A stretch of DNA of 64,000 nucleotides, taken from positions 1 to 64,000 of the forward strand of contig CAKZPD010000034.1 of assembly GCA_937138475.1 (NCBI GenBank). Reading direction: 5' to 3'. The position numbers and the translations under genes are program-made. The notes under the pieces are model-generated. The model was given only the letters and a program-made list of their open reading frames with translations. It ran no database searches and was not told the DNA's origin. Source of the DNA: an uncultured Sulfitobacter sp. (GTDB taxonomy: Bacteria; Pseudomonadota; Alphaproteobacteria; Rhodobacterales; Rhodobacteraceae). Below, one piece after another: positions 9,467-18,529 of the stretch. Within the stretch, counting starts at the first letter, position 1, and every line of letters starts with the position of its first letter.

Positions 9467-10132
9467 ATGGCGCGCCTTTTTCATGTCCCTTTATCCCCGT
9501 TTTGCCGTAAGGTCCGGCTGAGCCTGGCCGAAAAGAAGATCGAGGTCGAGCTGGTGGAAGAGCGCTATTGGGAGGGGTCGCCCGACTTTTTGCGGCGCAA
9601 CCCCGCCGGTAAGGTGCCGGTGCTGCGGCTGGATGGGATCATGATGGCCGAAAGCGCCGCGATCTGTGAATACATTGAAGAGACCCGCCCCACGCCGGCC
9701 CTGTTGCCCAGCGACCCCGCGCACCGCCAGGAAGTTCGGCGTCTGGTGGGGTGGTTTGACGACAAATTCCATCACGAGGTCACCTCCAAGCTGCTTTATG
9801 AGCGGGTTAATAAGAAGGTCATGGGGCAAGGGTTTCCCGACAGCCGCAATGTCAAGGATGGTGCAAAGGCGATCAAGTATCACCTTGACTATATGCATTG
9901 GTTGCTGGAGCACCGGCGCTGGCTGGCGGGGGATGATATGACGCTGGCGGATTTTGCGGCCGCGGCCCATCTGAGCGCGCTTGACTATATTTCCGACGTG
10001 GACTGGAATCGCAGTGCAGCGGTGAAGGATTGGTATGCCAAGATCAAATCGCGCCCGGCCTTTCGGTCGATCCTGGCTGATCATATCCCAGGCTTTCCGC
10101 CGCCGCGCCATTACAACGATCTGGATTTCTAA
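9467..10132 (+). CDS. fzlA: GST-fold protein, FzlA-like (FtsZ-binding division protein)
   Basis: A 221-residue glutathione-S-transferase-fold protein. The N-terminal thioredoxin-like domain begins [17 protein letters not shown], with the NPAGKVPVL cis-proline segment, followed by a helical C-terminal domain. Two features recall Caulobacter FzlA: a tryptophan (W35) after the EER segment and an extended C-terminal tail ending HYNDLDF. FzlA binds FtsZ filaments and links Z-ring to septal wall synthesis in alphaproteobacteria, and is not a catalytic transferase. The FzlA assignment is from remembered family features, so a generic GST remains possible. A strong hairpin follows the gene. Confidence 0.72.
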   Translation: MARLFHVPLSPFCRKVRLSLAEKKIEVELVEERYWEGSPDFLRRNPAGKVPVLRLDGIMMAESAAICEYIEETRPTPALLPSDPAHRQEVRRLVGWFDDKFHHEVTSKLLYERVNKKVMGQGFPDSRNVKDGAKAIKYHLDYMHWLLEHRRWLAGDDMTLADFAAAAHLSALDYISDVDWNRSAAVKDWYAKIKSRPAFRSILADHIPGFPPPRHYNDLDF

Positions 10133-10138
10133 CGCCCG

Positions 10139-10161
10139 CTTGGGGGCTGTCTGCCCCCAAA
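10139..10161 (+). terminator. Hairpin after the fzlA-like gene
   Basis: TTGGGGGC (10140-10147) pairs with GCCCCCAA (10153-10160) around a 5-nt loop, 7 bases after the stop codon. It lacks a clear T tract, so termination would be weak or Rho-assisted. It abuts a member of a dispersed repeat that runs up to the queG start. Confidence 0.55.
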
Positions 10162-10188
10162 CCCCCGAGGATATTTGGGAACAAAAGA
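10162..10188 (-). repeat. Dispersed intergenic repeat, copy A (inverted orientation)
   Basis: Read on the minus strand this is TTCTTTTGTTCCCAAATATCC followed by CTCGGGGGT. It matches the T-rich half and the AAATATCC core of copies B-D at 14.3, 28.8 and 56.6 kb but diverges after the core. It lies immediately before the queG start codon, so its GGGA stretch may also serve as the queG ribosome site. Confidence 0.6.
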
Positions 10189-11229
10189 ATGACCAGTGAG
10201 GCGATCAAGGCACGGTTGGTGGCGCAGGCCCTTGAGGAGGGGTTTGTGGCGGCGCGAATATGTGCTCCGGGGTCCATTGGACATGTGATGGAGAGGCTGA
10301 GCGCGTTTGTCGCCGCCGGCTATCATGGGCAGATGGGATGGATGGAGCAGCGCATGACCTGGCGCGGAGATCCGCAAGCGCTTTGGCCCGAGGCACGGTC
10401 AGTTGTGATGTTGGCCGAGAGCTATACGCCAGAGCACGATCCCAGCGCCATCTTGCAACACCCCGATCGGGGCGCGGTGTCTGTTTATGCGCAGGGGCGC
10501 GATTATCATGATGTGGTGAAGAAACGCCTAAAGCGGGTGGCGCGCTGGTTGGTGGCGCAAGCCGATTGCGAGGTAAAGGTCTTTGTTGATACGGCCCCCG
10601 TGTCCGAAAAGGCCCTGGGGCAGGCAGCGGGGCTGGGATGGCAGGGCAAGCACACCAATCTGGTCAGCCGGTCGCTGGGCAATTGGGTGTTTCTGGGCGC
10701 GATTTTCACCACGTTGAAATTGCCGCCCGATGCCGCCGAGGTCGATCACTGTGGATCGTGCCGGGCCTGTTTGAGCGCCTGCCCCACGGACGCCTTTCCC
10801 GCGCCCTATCAGTTGGATGCGCGGCGGTGCATTTCTTATCTGACGATCGAGCATGACGGCCCGGTTGATCCTGAGTTACGGGCGCTGATGGGGAACCGGA
10901 TTTACGGCTGTGACGATTGTCTGGCCGCCTGTCCCTGGAACAAGTTTGCGGTCGCGGCCCGCGACATTCGGCTGGCGGCCCGGCCCGACCTGATGGCGCC
11001 GCGCCTTGCGGCATTGGCCGCATTGGATGATGCAGCGTTTCGGGCATTGTTTTCCGGATCACCCATCAAGCGTATTGGCCGCAATCGGTTTGTGCGCAAC
11101 GTGCTTTATGCCATCGGGAATTCACAGCGCCCCAGCCTGCTTTCTGTGGCGCAAGAGCTGACCCGCGACGCCAATCCGGTTGTTGCCGAAGCGGCGCGCT
11201 GGGCCGCGACGCGTTTGACCTTTGGGTGA
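10189..11229 (+). CDS. queG: Epoxyqueuosine reductase
   Basis: A 346-residue cobalamin- and iron-sulfur-dependent enzyme that performs the last step of queuosine synthesis in tRNAs with a GUN anticodon (Tyr, His, Asn, Asp). Two 4Fe-4S sites are visible: [12 protein letters not shown] (C188, C191, C194, C198) and [10 protein letters not shown] (C241, C244, C248). The conserved active-site segment VDTAPVSEK is near residue 130. The C-terminus has the HEAT-like helical region common to the family. The length is normal and no other queuosine gene is in the window. Confidence 0.95.
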   Translation: MTSEAIKARLVAQALEEGFVAARICAPGSIGHVMERLSAFVAAGYHGQMGWMEQRMTWRGDPQALWPEARSVVMLAESYTPEHDPSAILQHPDRGAVSVYAQGRDYHDVVKKRLKRVARWLVAQADCEVKVFVDTAPVSEKALGQAAGLGWQGKHTNLVSRSLGNWVFLGAIFTTLKLPPDAAEVDHCGSCRACLSACPTDAFPAPYQLDARRCISYLTIEHDGPVDPELRALMGNRIYGCDDCLAACPWNKFAVAARDIRLAARPDLMAPRLAALAALDDAAFRALFSGSPIKRIGRNRFVRNVLYAIGNSQRPSLLSVAQELTRDANPVVAEAARWAATRLTFG

Positions 11230-11296
11230 CGCAAAAAGACTGGAACATGGATTGAAATAGGCTAGACCCCAAGGCAGGACCAAAGAGGAGAGCGCG

Positions 11297-13300
11297 ATGG
11301 CCTTGTTGCTTGGGGTGGACACCGGTGGAACCTATACTGATGCGGTGTTGATCGAGGGGGAAACCCGCGTCATTGCCAGCGCCAAGGCGCTTACCACTCG
11401 GCAGGATCTGGCCATTGGCGTCGGAGATGCCGTGCAGGCCGTTCTTTTGCAATCGGGTGCCAAACCAAGCGATATCTCGATGGCGTCGCTGTCGACGACC
11501 CTGGCAACAAATGCCTTGGTCGAGGGACAAGGCGGCCGGGTTGCCTTGATTTACATCGGTTTCAAAGAACGCGATCTTGCCGCCCATGGTCTGGGCGAAG
11601 CGTTGAAAGGTGACCCTTATTTGGTCTGCGCCGGGGGGCACAATCATGCCGGCGGTGAGGCGGCCCCGCTGGATGAGCCCGCGCTGAGGGCATTTTTGCA
11701 CGCCCATCGCAGCGATGTCAGCGGCTTTGCCGTGGCCAGCCAATTTGCCACGCGCAATCCTGCGCACGAGCTGCGCGCCAAAGCCCTGGTGCGGGAAATC
11801 ACCGGGCGGCCCATTTCAACCTCGCACGAGCTGTCGGCCAAGCTGAATGGCCCCAAACGCGCCATGACTGCTGTATTGAACGCACGGCTGATCGGGATGA
11901 TTGACCGGCTGATTGGCCGCGCCGAAGACCGCCTGCGGGAAATCGGCATTGATGCCCCGCTGATGGTGGTGCGCGGCGATGGTGCGTTGATTTCCAGCGC
12001 GCAGGCCCGCGAACGCCCAATCGAAACGATCCTGAGTGGGCCGGCGGCGTCCATCGTCGGGGCCCGCTGGATGACTGGGGCCGATCATGCCCTGGTCAGC
12101 GACATCGGCGGCACCACAACCGATGTGGCCGTTCTGCAAGACGGGCGTCCTGCGATTGATCCGGCGGGCGCGCGTGTCGGCCCCTATCGCACCATGGTCG
12201 AAGCCGTGGCAATGCGCACCACCGGCCTTGGCGGCGACAGCGAAGTTCACTTCACCACCGAAGGGTTGCAAGGCGGGGTCACGCTTGGGCCGCGGCGGGT
12301 TTTGCCCGTGTCATTGATGGCCACCATCGCCCCCGAAATCGTCCATGAAACGCTTGAGGCGCAGCTGCGCGCCACCACCCCCGGCGATCACGACGGGCGC
12401 TTTGTCCGCGCCGTTCCAGGACTTGAGGCAGACGGCATTGGACCCCGCGAAGAAACCCTGCTGGCGCGTATCGGGCCAAATGTCCATCCTTTGGGCGCCG
12501 TGCTCAAATCGCGGATCGAGCTAAGCGCGCTGCGCCGCCTGATTGATCGCGGCTTGGTGCAGGTCAGCGGGGTCACGCCGTCAGATGCAAGCCATGTCCT
12601 GGGGCGGGTCAATGCCTGGGACAGCAAAGCGGCGGATATGGCGCTGCGGCTGTTTGCGCGCCGGCGAACCGGCGCAGGTGACGTGCTGGCGCAAACCGCG
12701 AATGATATGGCGCATATCATCATCAACCAGTTGACCCAGCAAACCGTTCTGGCCCTGTTGGAAACTGCTTTCGCCGAAGAAACCGCCCCCCTTGGTCCGC
12801 CGCCAGAACAGCTTGCACGCCATGTCCTGATGCAACGCGGCCTGTCCAAGCATCGGGGCCTGTTGCGATTGGATGCCGGGCTGAATGTGCCGGTGATCGG
12901 TCTGGGGGCCTCGGCCGCCAGCTACTATCCCGCGGTTGGCGACATCCTTGGCACCGAAATGATCCTGCCTGAATATGCCGGGGTGGCAAATGCCATCGGG
13001 GCGGTGGTTGGCCGGGTCACTATGCGGCGCAGCGGCACCGTCACATCGCCCAGCGAAGGAAAATACCGCGTCCACCTGCCTCAGGGCCCGCAAGACTTTG
13101 CCGATGAACAAAGCGCGCTGACCATGTTGGAAGAAACCCTGCGCCGTGACGCGACCACCCAGGCACAAAATGCCGGTGCGCAAGACATCCAGATCACCGT
13201 CACACGCGACATCCGAACCGCTGGCGTCGAAGCGCGCAACGTCTTTATCGAGGCCACCCTGACCGTCGAAGCCGCCGGGCGCCCACGCGTCGCCGCCTAG
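11297..13300 (+). CDS. Hydantoinase/oxoprolinase (HyuA-type) family protein
   Basis: A 667-residue protein of the ASKHA superfamily HyuA/5-oxoprolinase-A group, which hydrolyses cyclic amides such as hydantoins or 5-oxoproline with ATP. The N-terminal phosphate-binding motif DTGGTYTD is at residues 8-15, with a second [11 protein letters not shown] segment near 272. The catalytic B subunit (HyuB) that normally accompanies it is not adjacent, so the substrate is unknown and the protein could work alone or with a distant partner. A good ribosome site (AGAGGAGAG) precedes the ATG. The gene ends convergently with msrA, overlapping it by 4 nt. Confidence 0.85.
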   Translation: MALLLGVDTGGTYTDAVLIEGETRVIASAKALTTRQDLAIGVGDAVQAVLLQSGAKPSDISMASLSTTLATNALVEGQGGRVALIYIGFKERDLAAHGLGEALKGDPYLVCAGGHNHAGGEAAPLDEPALRAFLHAHRSDVSGFAVASQFATRNPAHELRAKALVREITGRPISTSHELSAKLNGPKRAMTAVLNARLIGMIDRLIGRAEDRLREIGIDAPLMVVRGDGALISSAQARERPIETILSGPAASIVGARWMTGADHALVSDIGGTTTDVAVLQDGRPAIDPAGARVGPYRTMVEAVAMRTTGLGGDSEVHFTTEGLQGGVTLGPRRVLPVSLMATIAPEIVHETLEAQLRATTPGDHDGRFVRAVPGLEADGIGPREETLLARIGPNVHPLGAVLKSRIELSALRRLIDRGLVQVSGVTPSDASHVLGRVNAWDSKAADMALRLFARRRTGAGDVLAQTANDMAHIIINQLTQQTVLALLETAFAEETAPLGPPPEQLARHVLMQRGLSKHRGLLRLDAGLNVPVIGLGASAASYYPAVGDILGTEMILPEYAGVANAIGAVVGRVTMRRSGTVTSPSEGKYRVHLPQGPQDFADEQSALTMLEETLRRDATTQAQNAGAQDIQITVTRDIRTAGVEARNVFIEATLTVEAAGRPRVAA

Positions 13301-13797
13301 CGTTTGGGCAACACCCAGTCCGGACGGGGGAAATGGCAGGTATAACCGTCCGGAATGCGCTCAAGATAATCTTGGTGCTCAGGCTCGGCTGCCCAAAAGG
13401 CCCCCACTGGGGCCACTTCGGTCACAACCTTGCCGGGCCACAAGCCCGAAGCCTCGACATCTGCGATGGTCTCAAGCGCCTCGGCGCGCTGATGATCGTC
13501 CACATAATAAATGGCTGACCGATAGCTCGCGCCAATATCATTGCCCTGCCGGTTCGGCGTCGTCGGATCGTGAATCTGGAAAAACAGCTCAAGCAGGGCG
13601 CGAAAGCTCAGCACCGCAGGATCAAAGATAATCTCGATGCCTTCCGCATGGGTGCCATGATCACGATAGGTTGCCTGCGGCACGTCCCCGCCCGTGTATC
13701 CCACACGGGTCGACAAAACCCCGGCGCGCTTGCGGATCAAATCCTGCATCCCCCAAAAACATCCGCCCGCCAAAACTGCTCTTTGCTGGCCCATCAT
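13297..13797 (-). CDS. msrA: Peptide-methionine (S)-S-oxide reductase
   Basis: A 166-residue MsrA that repairs methionine-S-sulfoxide in proteins. The catalytic cysteine is C13 in the GGCFWG motif, followed by the family blocks [12 protein letters not shown] and GTHAEGIEI. The C-terminal recycling cysteine segment of some MsrAs is not obvious. The ATG at 13797 overlaps the msrB stop (ATGA), so msrB and msrA are translationally coupled; a second ATG follows at once. Together the pair repairs both sulfoxide stereoisomers. Confidence 0.95.
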   Translation of the reverse strand: MMGQQRAVLAGGCFWGMQDLIRKRAGVLSTRVGYTGGDVPQATYRDHGTHAEGIEIIFDPAVLSFRALLELFFQIHDPTTPNRQGNDIGASYRSAIYYVDDHQRAEALETIADVEASGLWPGKVVTEVAPVGAFWAAEPEHQDYLERIPDGYTCHFPRPDWVLPKR

Positions 13798-14240
13798 CCA
13801 ACCTCCACCTGAGAAACAAACGCCCCATACCCCTCGCGTTCCATCTCCGCCAGGGGAACAAAGCGCAGCGCCGCCGAATTGATACAATACCGCAATCCAC
13901 CACGCTCGGCCGGCCCATCCGGAAACACATGCCCCAGATGGCTGTCGCCATCTCTTGAACGCACTTCGGTGCGGATCATACCCAAACTCGTATCGCGGTG
14001 CTCATTGATATGCTGGGGCGCGACCGGCTTGGTAAAGCTCGGCCAACCGCAACCGCTCTCATACTTGTCCGAAGACACGAACAATGGCTCCCCCGATACG
14101 ACATCAACATAAAGCCCCGGCGCCTTGGTGTGCAAATGCGCGCCGCTGCCGGGCCGCTCGGTGCCCGATTGCTGGGTTATATGAAACTGCTCAGGCGTCA
14201 GCTGCGCAATTACATTTGGGTCTTTGCGATATTGGCTCAC
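13794..14240 (-). CDS. msrB: Peptide-methionine (R)-S-oxide reductase lacking zinc cysteines
   Basis: A 148-residue MsrB that reduces methionine-R-sulfoxide. The catalytic cysteine is C119 in RYCINSAAL and a possible resolving cysteine is C64 in GCGWPSF. The two CxxC zinc motifs of E. coli MsrB are absent: the first is DVVS (residues 46-49) and the second SRDG (95-98). This is the zinc-free form of the family. I chose the GTG at 14240 because an AGGAGAG site lies just upstream; the in-frame extension to 14309 has no such site. msrA follows with a 4-nt overlap. Confidence 0.93.
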   Translation of the reverse strand: MSQYRKDPNVIAQLTPEQFHITQQSGTERPGSGAHLHTKAPGLYVDVVSGEPLFVSSDKYESGCGWPSFTKPVAPQHINEHRDTSLGMIRTEVRSRDGDSHLGHVFPDGPAERGGLRYCINSAALRFVPLAEMEREGYGAFVSQVEVG

Positions 14241-14244
14241 CGCA

Positions 14245-14251
14245 CTCTCCT
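14245..14251 (-). promoter_or_regulatory. Ribosome binding site fixing the msrB GTG start
   Basis: AGGAGAG on the minus strand lies 4 nt before the GTG at 14240 (GGAG 6 nt before). It supports this GTG over the upstream in-frame ATG. Confidence 0.7.
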
Positions 14252-14322
14252 CTCTCTCCTGGATGCGCCCGCGCGCCATTTCATCCCAGATACCGCAGGG
14301 CAGCACCATCCCGTACCACCGG

Positions 14323-14360
14323 CTTCTTTTGTTCTTAAATATCCCCGCCGGAGGCTCCCG
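14323..14360 (+). repeat. Dispersed intergenic repeat, copy B
   Basis: A 38-bp element with a T-rich start CTTCTTTTGTTCTT and the core AAATATCCCCGCCGGAGG. It is identical over its full length to copy C at 28767-28804 and nearly so to copy D at 56554-56592. It lies in the 141-bp gap between the GlxA-type regulator and msrB. Confidence 0.85.
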
Positions 14361-14381
14361 AACCGCACCTCATCGCCCGCC

Positions 14382-15380
14382 CTAACCGCCATCACGCCAC
14401 AACAGCTTGCTTCCCGATGCCTCAAGCCCCGGACTGATCCCATAGGCCGACCGATAGCTCTTGGAAAAATGTGACAGCGATTTGAACCCACAGGCCACAC
14501 AAACATCGGTGACGGAAAACTCGGTCTGCCGCAACAAATTACGCGCCTTGTCCAAACGGCGCTGCATGTAAAACCGCTTGGGCGAAACCCCGACATACTT
14601 GGCAAACAGCCGCTCAAGCTGCCGCGTCGACAGGGCGATGACTTCTGCGATCTCATCCGGGCTCAGCGGGTCTTCGATATTGTTCTCCATGATCTGCATC
14701 GCCAACGACAGCTTTGAATTGCGCACCTCTGGCCGCGATTGCAACACCTTGCGCTGGCTGTGGCTGTGCAGGCGCGGATCCGTATAGACCATCTGATCCG
14801 CCACCCATGTCGCCAGGTCGACCCCGTAATCCCCCTTGATACGGTCCAGCATCATATCCATCGACGCCGCCCCGCCAGCCGATGTAAAAATCTTGCCATC
14901 CACGGAAAAGATACTGTCTTCCATAATCACATCCGGCAACACTTCGGACAGGGCCGACTTGTATTCCCAATGCGTCGTGACACGTTTGCCGCCGATCAAC
15001 CCGGCCAGGGCCAAAGTATAGGTCGCAGACGACAAGGCGCCGATATCCATACCCTTGCGGGTCTCGCGGCGCAGCCAGTTCAGCATCGCCTTGGTGCTGC
15101 CACGGCCAACGTCCTCTCCGGCGCAAAGGATAATGGTCTCGTTGCGGTCCAGCTCGCTCAGCGGGCCATCCACCGACACCGTCACACCATTATAAGCCGG
15201 GGCCGGGGCGCCGGTTTCGCTCAGCAGACGCCAGCTATAGAATTGTTGCCCCGACGGGTGCCGGTTGGCCAGGGACAACGCTTCAAGCGCGCAGGAAAAC
15301 CCAAGCTGCGAATAGCCGGGAATCAGAACAAACACATAGCGCTTTGGCGCGATTACTTGGGTCGTCAAAGGGCTATCCAC
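14382..15380 (-). CDS. GlxA-type transcriptional regulator (DJ-1/PfpI + AraC HTH)
   Basis: A 332-residue regulator with an N-terminal DJ-1/PfpI-like sensor domain (about residues 14-190, including LCAGEDVGRG and the ALSSATYTLA nucleophile-elbow-like region). A C-terminal double helix-turn-helix AraC domain follows (about 225-325, with LSTRQLERLFAKYVGVSPKR and CGFKSLSHFSKSYR). Relatives include GbdR and CdhR, which sense quaternary amines, but the ligand here is unknown. The start is uncertain: the GTG at 15380 lacks a clear ribosome site. An EamA transporter lies 38 bp upstream on the same strand and could be a regulatory partner. Confidence 0.88.
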   Translation of the reverse strand: MDSPLTTQVIAPKRYVFVLIPGYSQLGFSCALEALSLANRHPSGQQFYSWRLLSETGAPAPAYNGVTVSVDGPLSELDRNETIILCAGEDVGRGSTKAMLNWLRRETRKGMDIGALSSATYTLALAGLIGGKRVTTHWEYKSALSEVLPDVIMEDSIFSVDGKIFTSAGGAASMDMMLDRIKGDYGVDLATWVADQMVYTDPRLHSHSQRKVLQSRPEVRNSKLSLAMQIMENNIEDPLSPDEIAEVIALSTRQLERLFAKYVGVSPKRFYMQRRLDKARNLLRQTEFSVTDVCVACGFKSLSHFSKSYRSAYGISPGLEASGSKLLWRDGG

Positions 15381-15418
15381 AGATTCTGGTTGTTACTTGG
15401 CGCAAAGCTTAACGCAAC

Positions 15419-16321
15419 TTAGGGCTGGCTCAAAACTTTATTGCCCTGGCGGACCTGGCTGCGTTGCTTTGACAATTGAACCGCCAAAATACCCACCGCA
15501 ATGATGCCAACCCCAAGGATATCCCTTGGCCCCAGCGTCTCAGACAGCAACAGCGCGGCAATCGCCACGCCAAAAAACGGATTAAGAAAGTGGAAGGTCG
15601 CCGCCCGTGTTGCACCGATCCGATCCACCAGCCAGAACCAGACAAAGGTCGCCGCCAATCCCGGCACCAAAGTCGTATAGGCAAAGGCCAGAGCAAGCTG
15701 AGGTGTCAGGTTCAAACGCGGCGTTTCAAAGGCGACGGCGGCCAGGCTCAGCACCAGACAGCCAACCAACATCTGCAACCCCACCACCATCAGGAAATTC
15801 CCCCCCGAGGTGGCGCCCCGCACCATCAGCGTCGCAATCGTCAGCGCCAGCACACCAATCCCGCACAGCGCCAGACCAAAAAGATCAATATCCCCGCCCA
15901 AGCGCGCGCCCATAATGATGGCCACCCCCGCAAACCCGGCTATCAATCCGGCAATGCCCAAGGCCGGCACCCGGTCTTTCAAGAAGACCCACCCCGCCAA
16001 AGCCACCAAAAGCGGCATGGTCGAAGCAATGATCGCAGCAAGCGAGGCCTCGATCGTTTGCATGGCCACAAAGTTCAGCCCCAGGTAAACCCCGTTTTGC
16101 AAAATGCCAAACACGATGGTGGCGCGCCACTGCGCAGGGGTCAGATGCCATGATTGCCCCAGCATCCGGGCGACAATCACCCCAAGCAAACCTGAAATCA
16201 GATACCGAAACGCCAGCGCCATAAGCGGCGAAACATCTTCGACGATCATACGCGCAGAAGTAAACGCCGAAGACCACATGACCGCAAAGGCAAGCCCCGC
16301 AGCAACTGCGCGCATATCCAT
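15419..16321 (-). CDS. EamA/DMT-family transporter
   Basis: A 300-residue membrane protein with about ten hydrophobic helices arranged as two EamA repeats, the drug/metabolite transporter fold. It probably exports or exchanges a small metabolite across the inner membrane; the sequence does not show which. Of two nearby in-frame ATGs (16321 and 16315) I took the first. A longer reading frame adds a poorly hydrophobic N-terminus. The GlxA-type regulator gene lies 38 bp downstream, so the two may form one transcription unit. Confidence 0.87.
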   Translation of the reverse strand: MDMRAVAAGLAFAVMWSSAFTSARMIVEDVSPLMALAFRYLISGLLGVIVARMLGQSWHLTPAQWRATIVFGILQNGVYLGLNFVAMQTIEASLAAIIASTMPLLVALAGWVFLKDRVPALGIAGLIAGFAGVAIIMGARLGGDIDLFGLALCGIGVLALTIATLMVRGATSGGNFLMVVGLQMLVGCLVLSLAAVAFETPRLNLTPQLALAFAYTTLVPGLAATFVWFWLVDRIGATRAATFHFLNPFFGVAIAALLLSETLGPRDILGVGIIAVGILAVQLSKQRSQVRQGNKVLSQP

Positions 16322-16439
16322 GATCAGGCAGACCCTTTCCCCTAGGTTTCGCGCGACCTTTCCCCAGATCACCGCCAAGGGCAACCCCTGTCAAACCGGC
16401 CAAACGCCAGCCACAAAGCACACGCGGCGAGATCGAACC

Positions 16440-17606
16440 TTAGGCCCCAAGCCCGGCAAGCGCCTCAATTGCCGCAGGGATAGGATAGTGATGATTGCCG
16501 ACAAACAGCCCATTGCGATCTATGTAATCGGCATTGTGCAACGCCCCCGAAATCGAATGGTCATAGTATTTCAGGACCTCGTTCTTGGCAAAATTCCCCG
16601 ACACAATCGGCCGGGTCTCAAAACCCAGCGCCTGAAGGCGCTTGACCAGATCGGCGCGGGTCATATCCGCCTTGGGTCGCAGTACAAGGCTGAAACCGAA
16701 CCAACTGCTTTGGCCGGTCTCTTGTTGGATGGTAAACACCGGATGATCCGACAGCTGCGCCTGCAAAAGCGCCCCATTCGCCCGGCGCCCCTTGATCAAG
16801 GCCGGCAGCTTGGCCAATTGCGCCTGCCCCAAAGCGCCCGACATCTCAAGCGGTCGAAGGTTATACCCCGGCAAGACAAACCGAAAGCTTTCCTCGAACG
16901 GATCGTCCGACTTGGTGCCGGTGACATGATTTTCCTTGGGCAGATTGCGTGTCCAGCCATGGGCGCGCACCGACAACATGATGTGATAAAGCTCTTCGTC
17001 ATCCGTAACGACAAGCCCGCCCTCCATCGTCGAAATATGATGCGAGAAGAACGCGCTAAAGCTGCCCAACACCCCAAATGTCCCGGCTTGCTTGCCGTTC
17101 AGCGTGGCCCCCATGGATTCGCAATTATCTTCGATGATGCGAATATTGCGATCCTTTATCATCGCCTGTATCGCATCAAAATCGTTCGGATTACCCAGCA
17201 AATTAACCGCCATGATCAGCCGGGTTTTATCGCTGATTGCCTCCTCAAGCGCGGCCAGATCATAGTTCAGCGTTTGGGGGTCGATATCGACAAATTTCAG
17301 GTGCAACCCGTATTGCGCCAACGGCGCATAGGTCGTGCTCCACGAGACAGCCGGAACGATCACCTCGTCGCCGCGGCTTAGTGCGTTGTGCTTGGTGTAG
17401 AACAAAGCAGCGGTCATCAGCAGGTTCGCGCTTGAGCCGGAGTTGACCATCACCGCAAAACGGCTGCCCATAAAGTCGGCAAACTGACGTTCAAATGTCG
17501 CAACCTCGGGGCCCATGGAAAACATGTCGGACCGGATGACCCGTTGCAGCGCCTCTTGCTCTTCGTTGTCCCAAGAAGAGGTGGCCAATGGGTAAAGAAA
17601 GCTCAT
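16440..17606 (-). CDS. colD: ColD-like GDP-4-keto-6-deoxymannose 3-dehydratase
   Basis: A 388-residue PLP enzyme of the DegT/DnrJ/EryC1/StrS fold. In sugar aminotransferases of this fold a lysine forms the Schiff base within SFHxxKxxxxGEGG. Here the segment is FSHHISTMEGG and the lysine position is His189. That replacement marks ColD, which uses histidine as the base to remove the C3 hydroxyl of GDP-4-keto-6-deoxymannose with glutamate as amino donor. The length also matches ColD. The PLP-contact segments NSGSSANLL and IIEDNCESMGA are intact. The start overlaps the stop of the upstream epimerase (ATGA), and gmd precedes that, giving the substrate supply. The function is inferred from motif and context. 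Confidence 0.85.
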   Translation of the reverse strand: MSFLYPLATSSWDNEEQEALQRVIRSDMFSMGPEVATFERQFADFMGSRFAVMVNSGSSANLLMTAALFYTKHNALSRGDEVIVPAVSWSTTYAPLAQYGLHLKFVDIDPQTLNYDLAALEEAISDKTRLIMAVNLLGNPNDFDAIQAMIKDRNIRIIEDNCESMGATLNGKQAGTFGVLGSFSAFFSHHISTMEGGLVVTDDEELYHIMLSVRAHGWTRNLPKENHVTGTKSDDPFEESFRFVLPGYNLRPLEMSGALGQAQLAKLPALIKGRRANGALLQAQLSDHPVFTIQQETGQSSWFGFSLVLRPKADMTRADLVKRLQALGFETRPIVSGNFAKNEVLKYYDHSISGALHNADYIDRNGLFVGNHHYPIPAAIEALAGLGA

Positions 17607-18529
17607 GATTGCTCTTGCTCCAGATAGAACCGATAGGTTTTGCGAATGCCCTCATCAAGCGATGTAGATGGCGCCCACCCCCAGCCGCTTTGACGAGAAA
17701 CATCAACCAGCTTTTGTTTCATTCCCACGGGCTTGGTCAGGTCATGGGTAAAATGCCCCTGCCAGCCGATGGCGCGCGCCGCCGCTTGGTAATATTCGTT
17801 CACGCTGTGATCAGCGCCAAGCCCCAAGTTCATCAGCGCCGGAAGATCGTCAAACCGCGCGACCGCCTGCCAAATGCCGTCTGCGGCATCGGCCGCATAC
17901 ATAAATTCCCGGCGCGCCGTGCCATCCCCCCAAATCTCAACATGGCTTTGACCCGCCATTTTTGCGGCGTGAACCTTGGTAATTATCGCCGGAAGCAAAT
18001 GCGAAGCCCCCGGCGCAAAGGTATCATGTGGACCATACAGATTGCACGGAATGAGCGTCTTATAGCTGAGCGCAGCAGATTCCCGGCTGATGTATTCGCA
18101 AAGGCGCATCGCAAAGATTTTCGCCAGCGCATAGCCTTCGTTGGTCGGCTCAAGCGCGCCGGTCAGGATGCTTTCCTCGCGCAGCGGGTTTTGCCCCTGC
18201 GCCGGATACATACATGAGCTGGCAAGATTAATCAGCCGTGGCACCCCGGCGCCGCGCGCAGCCATGATAACATTGCGACCGATCATGGTGTTTTGCTCAA
18301 GAAAATCGACTGGAGCGGCCATGTTGGCTTGAATCCCGCCGACCTTGCCCGCCGCGTGAATAACGATATCGGGTTTGTGCAAGTGCAAAAAGGCCGCCAC
18401 CGCCGCGCCATCGCCCAGATCCAATTCGGCCCGGTTTGGGGCCAATATCCGAAACTTGGTCGCCGCCGCGTGGTCTTGCAGATTGCGACCGACCATGCCG
18501 GTGCCACCTGTCAGGAATACTGTCTGCAT
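17603..18529 (-). CDS. GDP-L-fucose/GDP-colitose synthase-like epimerase-reductase
   Basis: A 308-residue SDR enzyme of the Fcl/WcaG/ColC group. The NADP motif GGTGMVG is at residues 8-14. The Fcl active-site residues align: S104 and C106 in SSCMYP, Y133 and K137 in GYALAK, and H177 in GASHLLPA. Such enzymes epimerise and then reduce a GDP-4-keto-6-deoxyhexose. With ColD immediately downstream, the ColC role (GDP-colitose synthase, acting on the 3-deoxy product) is as plausible as GDP-L-fucose synthesis; sequence alone cannot decide. The start ATG directly follows the gmd stop (TAAATG). Confidence 0.88.
   Translation of the reverse strand: MQTVFLTGGTGMVGRNLQDHAAATKFRILAPNRAELDLGDGAAVAAFLHLHKPDIVIHAAGKVGGIQANMAAPVDFLEQNTMIGRNVIMAARGAGVPRLINLASSCMYPAQGQNPLREESILTGALEPTNEGYALAKIFAMRLCEYISRESAALSYKTLIPCNLYGPHDTFAPGASHLLPAIITKVHAAKMAGQSHVEIWGDGTARREFMYAADAADGIWQAVARFDDLPALMNLGLGADHSVNEYYQAAARAIGWQGHFTHDLTKPVGMKQKLVDVSRQSGWGWAPSTSLDEGIRKTYRFYLEQEQS

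Noticed and set aside
16440..17606. Sugar aminotransferase (e.g. perosamine synthase) as the identity of the DegT-fold enzyme
   Set aside because: The Schiff-base lysine is replaced by His189, so transamination to an amino sugar is unlikely.
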